A stretch of 64,000 nucleotides of DNA, from positions 583,658-647,657 of the forward strand of contig KB297234.1 in the NCBI GenBank assembly GCA_000328365.1, in the 5' to 3' direction. How positions within the stretch are numbered: position 1 is the stretch's first letter; every line of letters begins with the position of its first letter. Positions 63,086 through 64,000 of the stretch are shown in pieces. The position numbers and the translations under genes are program-made. Under the pieces are notes generated by a model. That model saw only the letters and a program-made list of their open reading frames with translations, was not told where the DNA came from and did not search any database. Source of the stretch: Capitella teleta (taxonomy: Eukaryota; Annelida; Polychaeta; Capitellidae).

Positions 63086-64000
63086 ATTTAACATCAAGAC
63101 AGAAGAAGTTTCAGATGTATTATTGGTTATCAGAAAGCCTTGGATACTCTAAACCTCAAGATGGTAATTGCTGAAATTGGCATAGGCCGAATATGCTTTC
63201 AATCCTCTATGTTTCATGCCGATTGAGCAGCATCCGGTTTCTCGTGGGTGTATATGGGGTAACTTTCTATATTTAATCAAAATCTAGGTACCACCCAACA
63301 GAGGACTCACTGATGATTTACTTGCTGACAGTGGGTCATGATAATGTATCTAATTGCACGCTGTGTAAACATATTTAGCCTCGAATCTCACACTATAAAA
63401 ATAATGCTATGCGACGAATGACGTTCATGCCAAAATCGCATTTGCTAGATTGGCTGTTAGAGACCAATCAAGGACATAAATGGCCTTTAGATGAACTTGG
63501 GATGAGGGCGTGGTAGGTGGGCAGCCAGGCCGGCAGGCAACGCAATACCAAATTGCTTATCGTACTCGTAAATTGCCACTCCGAGAAAGTGAGTACATTG
63601 CTTAATAAGGTGTGTCAACGAGTGCGTAAGTGCACGGGTGTACCCGAGGTAAACTCTATCCAAGGATTATCATTCGCGTGCTTGACTTTCTTTTTCCTAT
63701 TTCTCTGATCTTGCAGGTATTAATAGCATATTGTGCTTGTATTGTTCAATTTTTAATTATCGTTATATTTACCCCAAAAAGCAGCATTTCATTACTGTGT
63801 TCCCTGTCTTGACCGATTGCTTTTCTAAAATGCTTTAATGAGACTTCTTTAGCTTGAGAAATGCATGTTTGCCACTCACTCACCTGCATTAAACATTGAT
63901 TGATCGATCGAGCCCCCAATGTGTGCTCTTACGGTATGCTTAAATTCTACAAGATATCTATGTAAAACGATATCAGCAGTTATCATTAATTAACAACCAG
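63086..64000. other. Right-hand flank, no gene recognised
   Basis: Should hold or lead to the first non-coding exon and promoter of the secreted-protein gene, but no convincing donor or core element was identified. Short plus-strand frames near 63517-63812 show no motif. Confidence 0.4.

Overview
This is a stretch of AT-rich animal nuclear DNA. Small exons with GT/AG junctions, introns up to about 3 kb, several LINE/SINE/DNA-transposon relics and many long microsatellites all point to a eukaryote. The gene families (a two-exon FAM167 gene, an EF-hand LRRC74-type gene, a rhodopsin-family peptide receptor) and the recurrent palindrome TACATGTA suggest a marine invertebrate, perhaps an echinoderm, hemichordate, lancelet or mollusc. 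The species cannot be fixed from the sequence alone.

Layout. At 1-1.4 kb is the reverse-transcriptase part of a Jockey/CR1-type LINE (minus). At 7.1-7.5 kb is one copy of an unnamed dispersed repeat. At 7.7-10.6 kb is a nearly full-length but decayed RTE-type LINE (plus), followed by a tRNA-headed SINE copy at 10.9-11.1 kb. At 16.0-17.15 kb is a non-autonomous pogo/Tigger-like DNA transposon flanked by TA. The first host gene is a peptide-type GPCR whose receptor body lies in one exon (22.03-23.33 kb, plus). After 7 kb without a recognisable gene come a FAM167 gene (30.5-31.55 kb, minus), an unrecognised three-exon gene for a basic 107-residue protein (36.1-36.9 kb, minus), a thirteen-exon LRRC74-like gene (41.15-48.96 kb, minus), a 935-bp tRNA-headed SINE with a perfect 17-bp target duplication (49.9-50.9 kb), and a four-exon gene for an unrecognised 364-residue secreted protein (56.9-63.06 kb, minus).

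I rebuilt the four minus-strand gene models exon by exon. Every junction is GT/AG and the frames join with exact codon counts, so those models are stronger than single reading frames. No shared pathway is evident. They look like independent genes: a receptor at the cell surface, a FAM167 signalling-type protein, a probable nuclear protein, a calcium-binding LRR protein, and a secreted proprotein. The most novel items are the secreted protein, the 107-residue protein, and the SINE family with its two copies. I saw no CRISPR array, intact tRNA or rRNA gene, LTR element, Polinton or other virus-like element.
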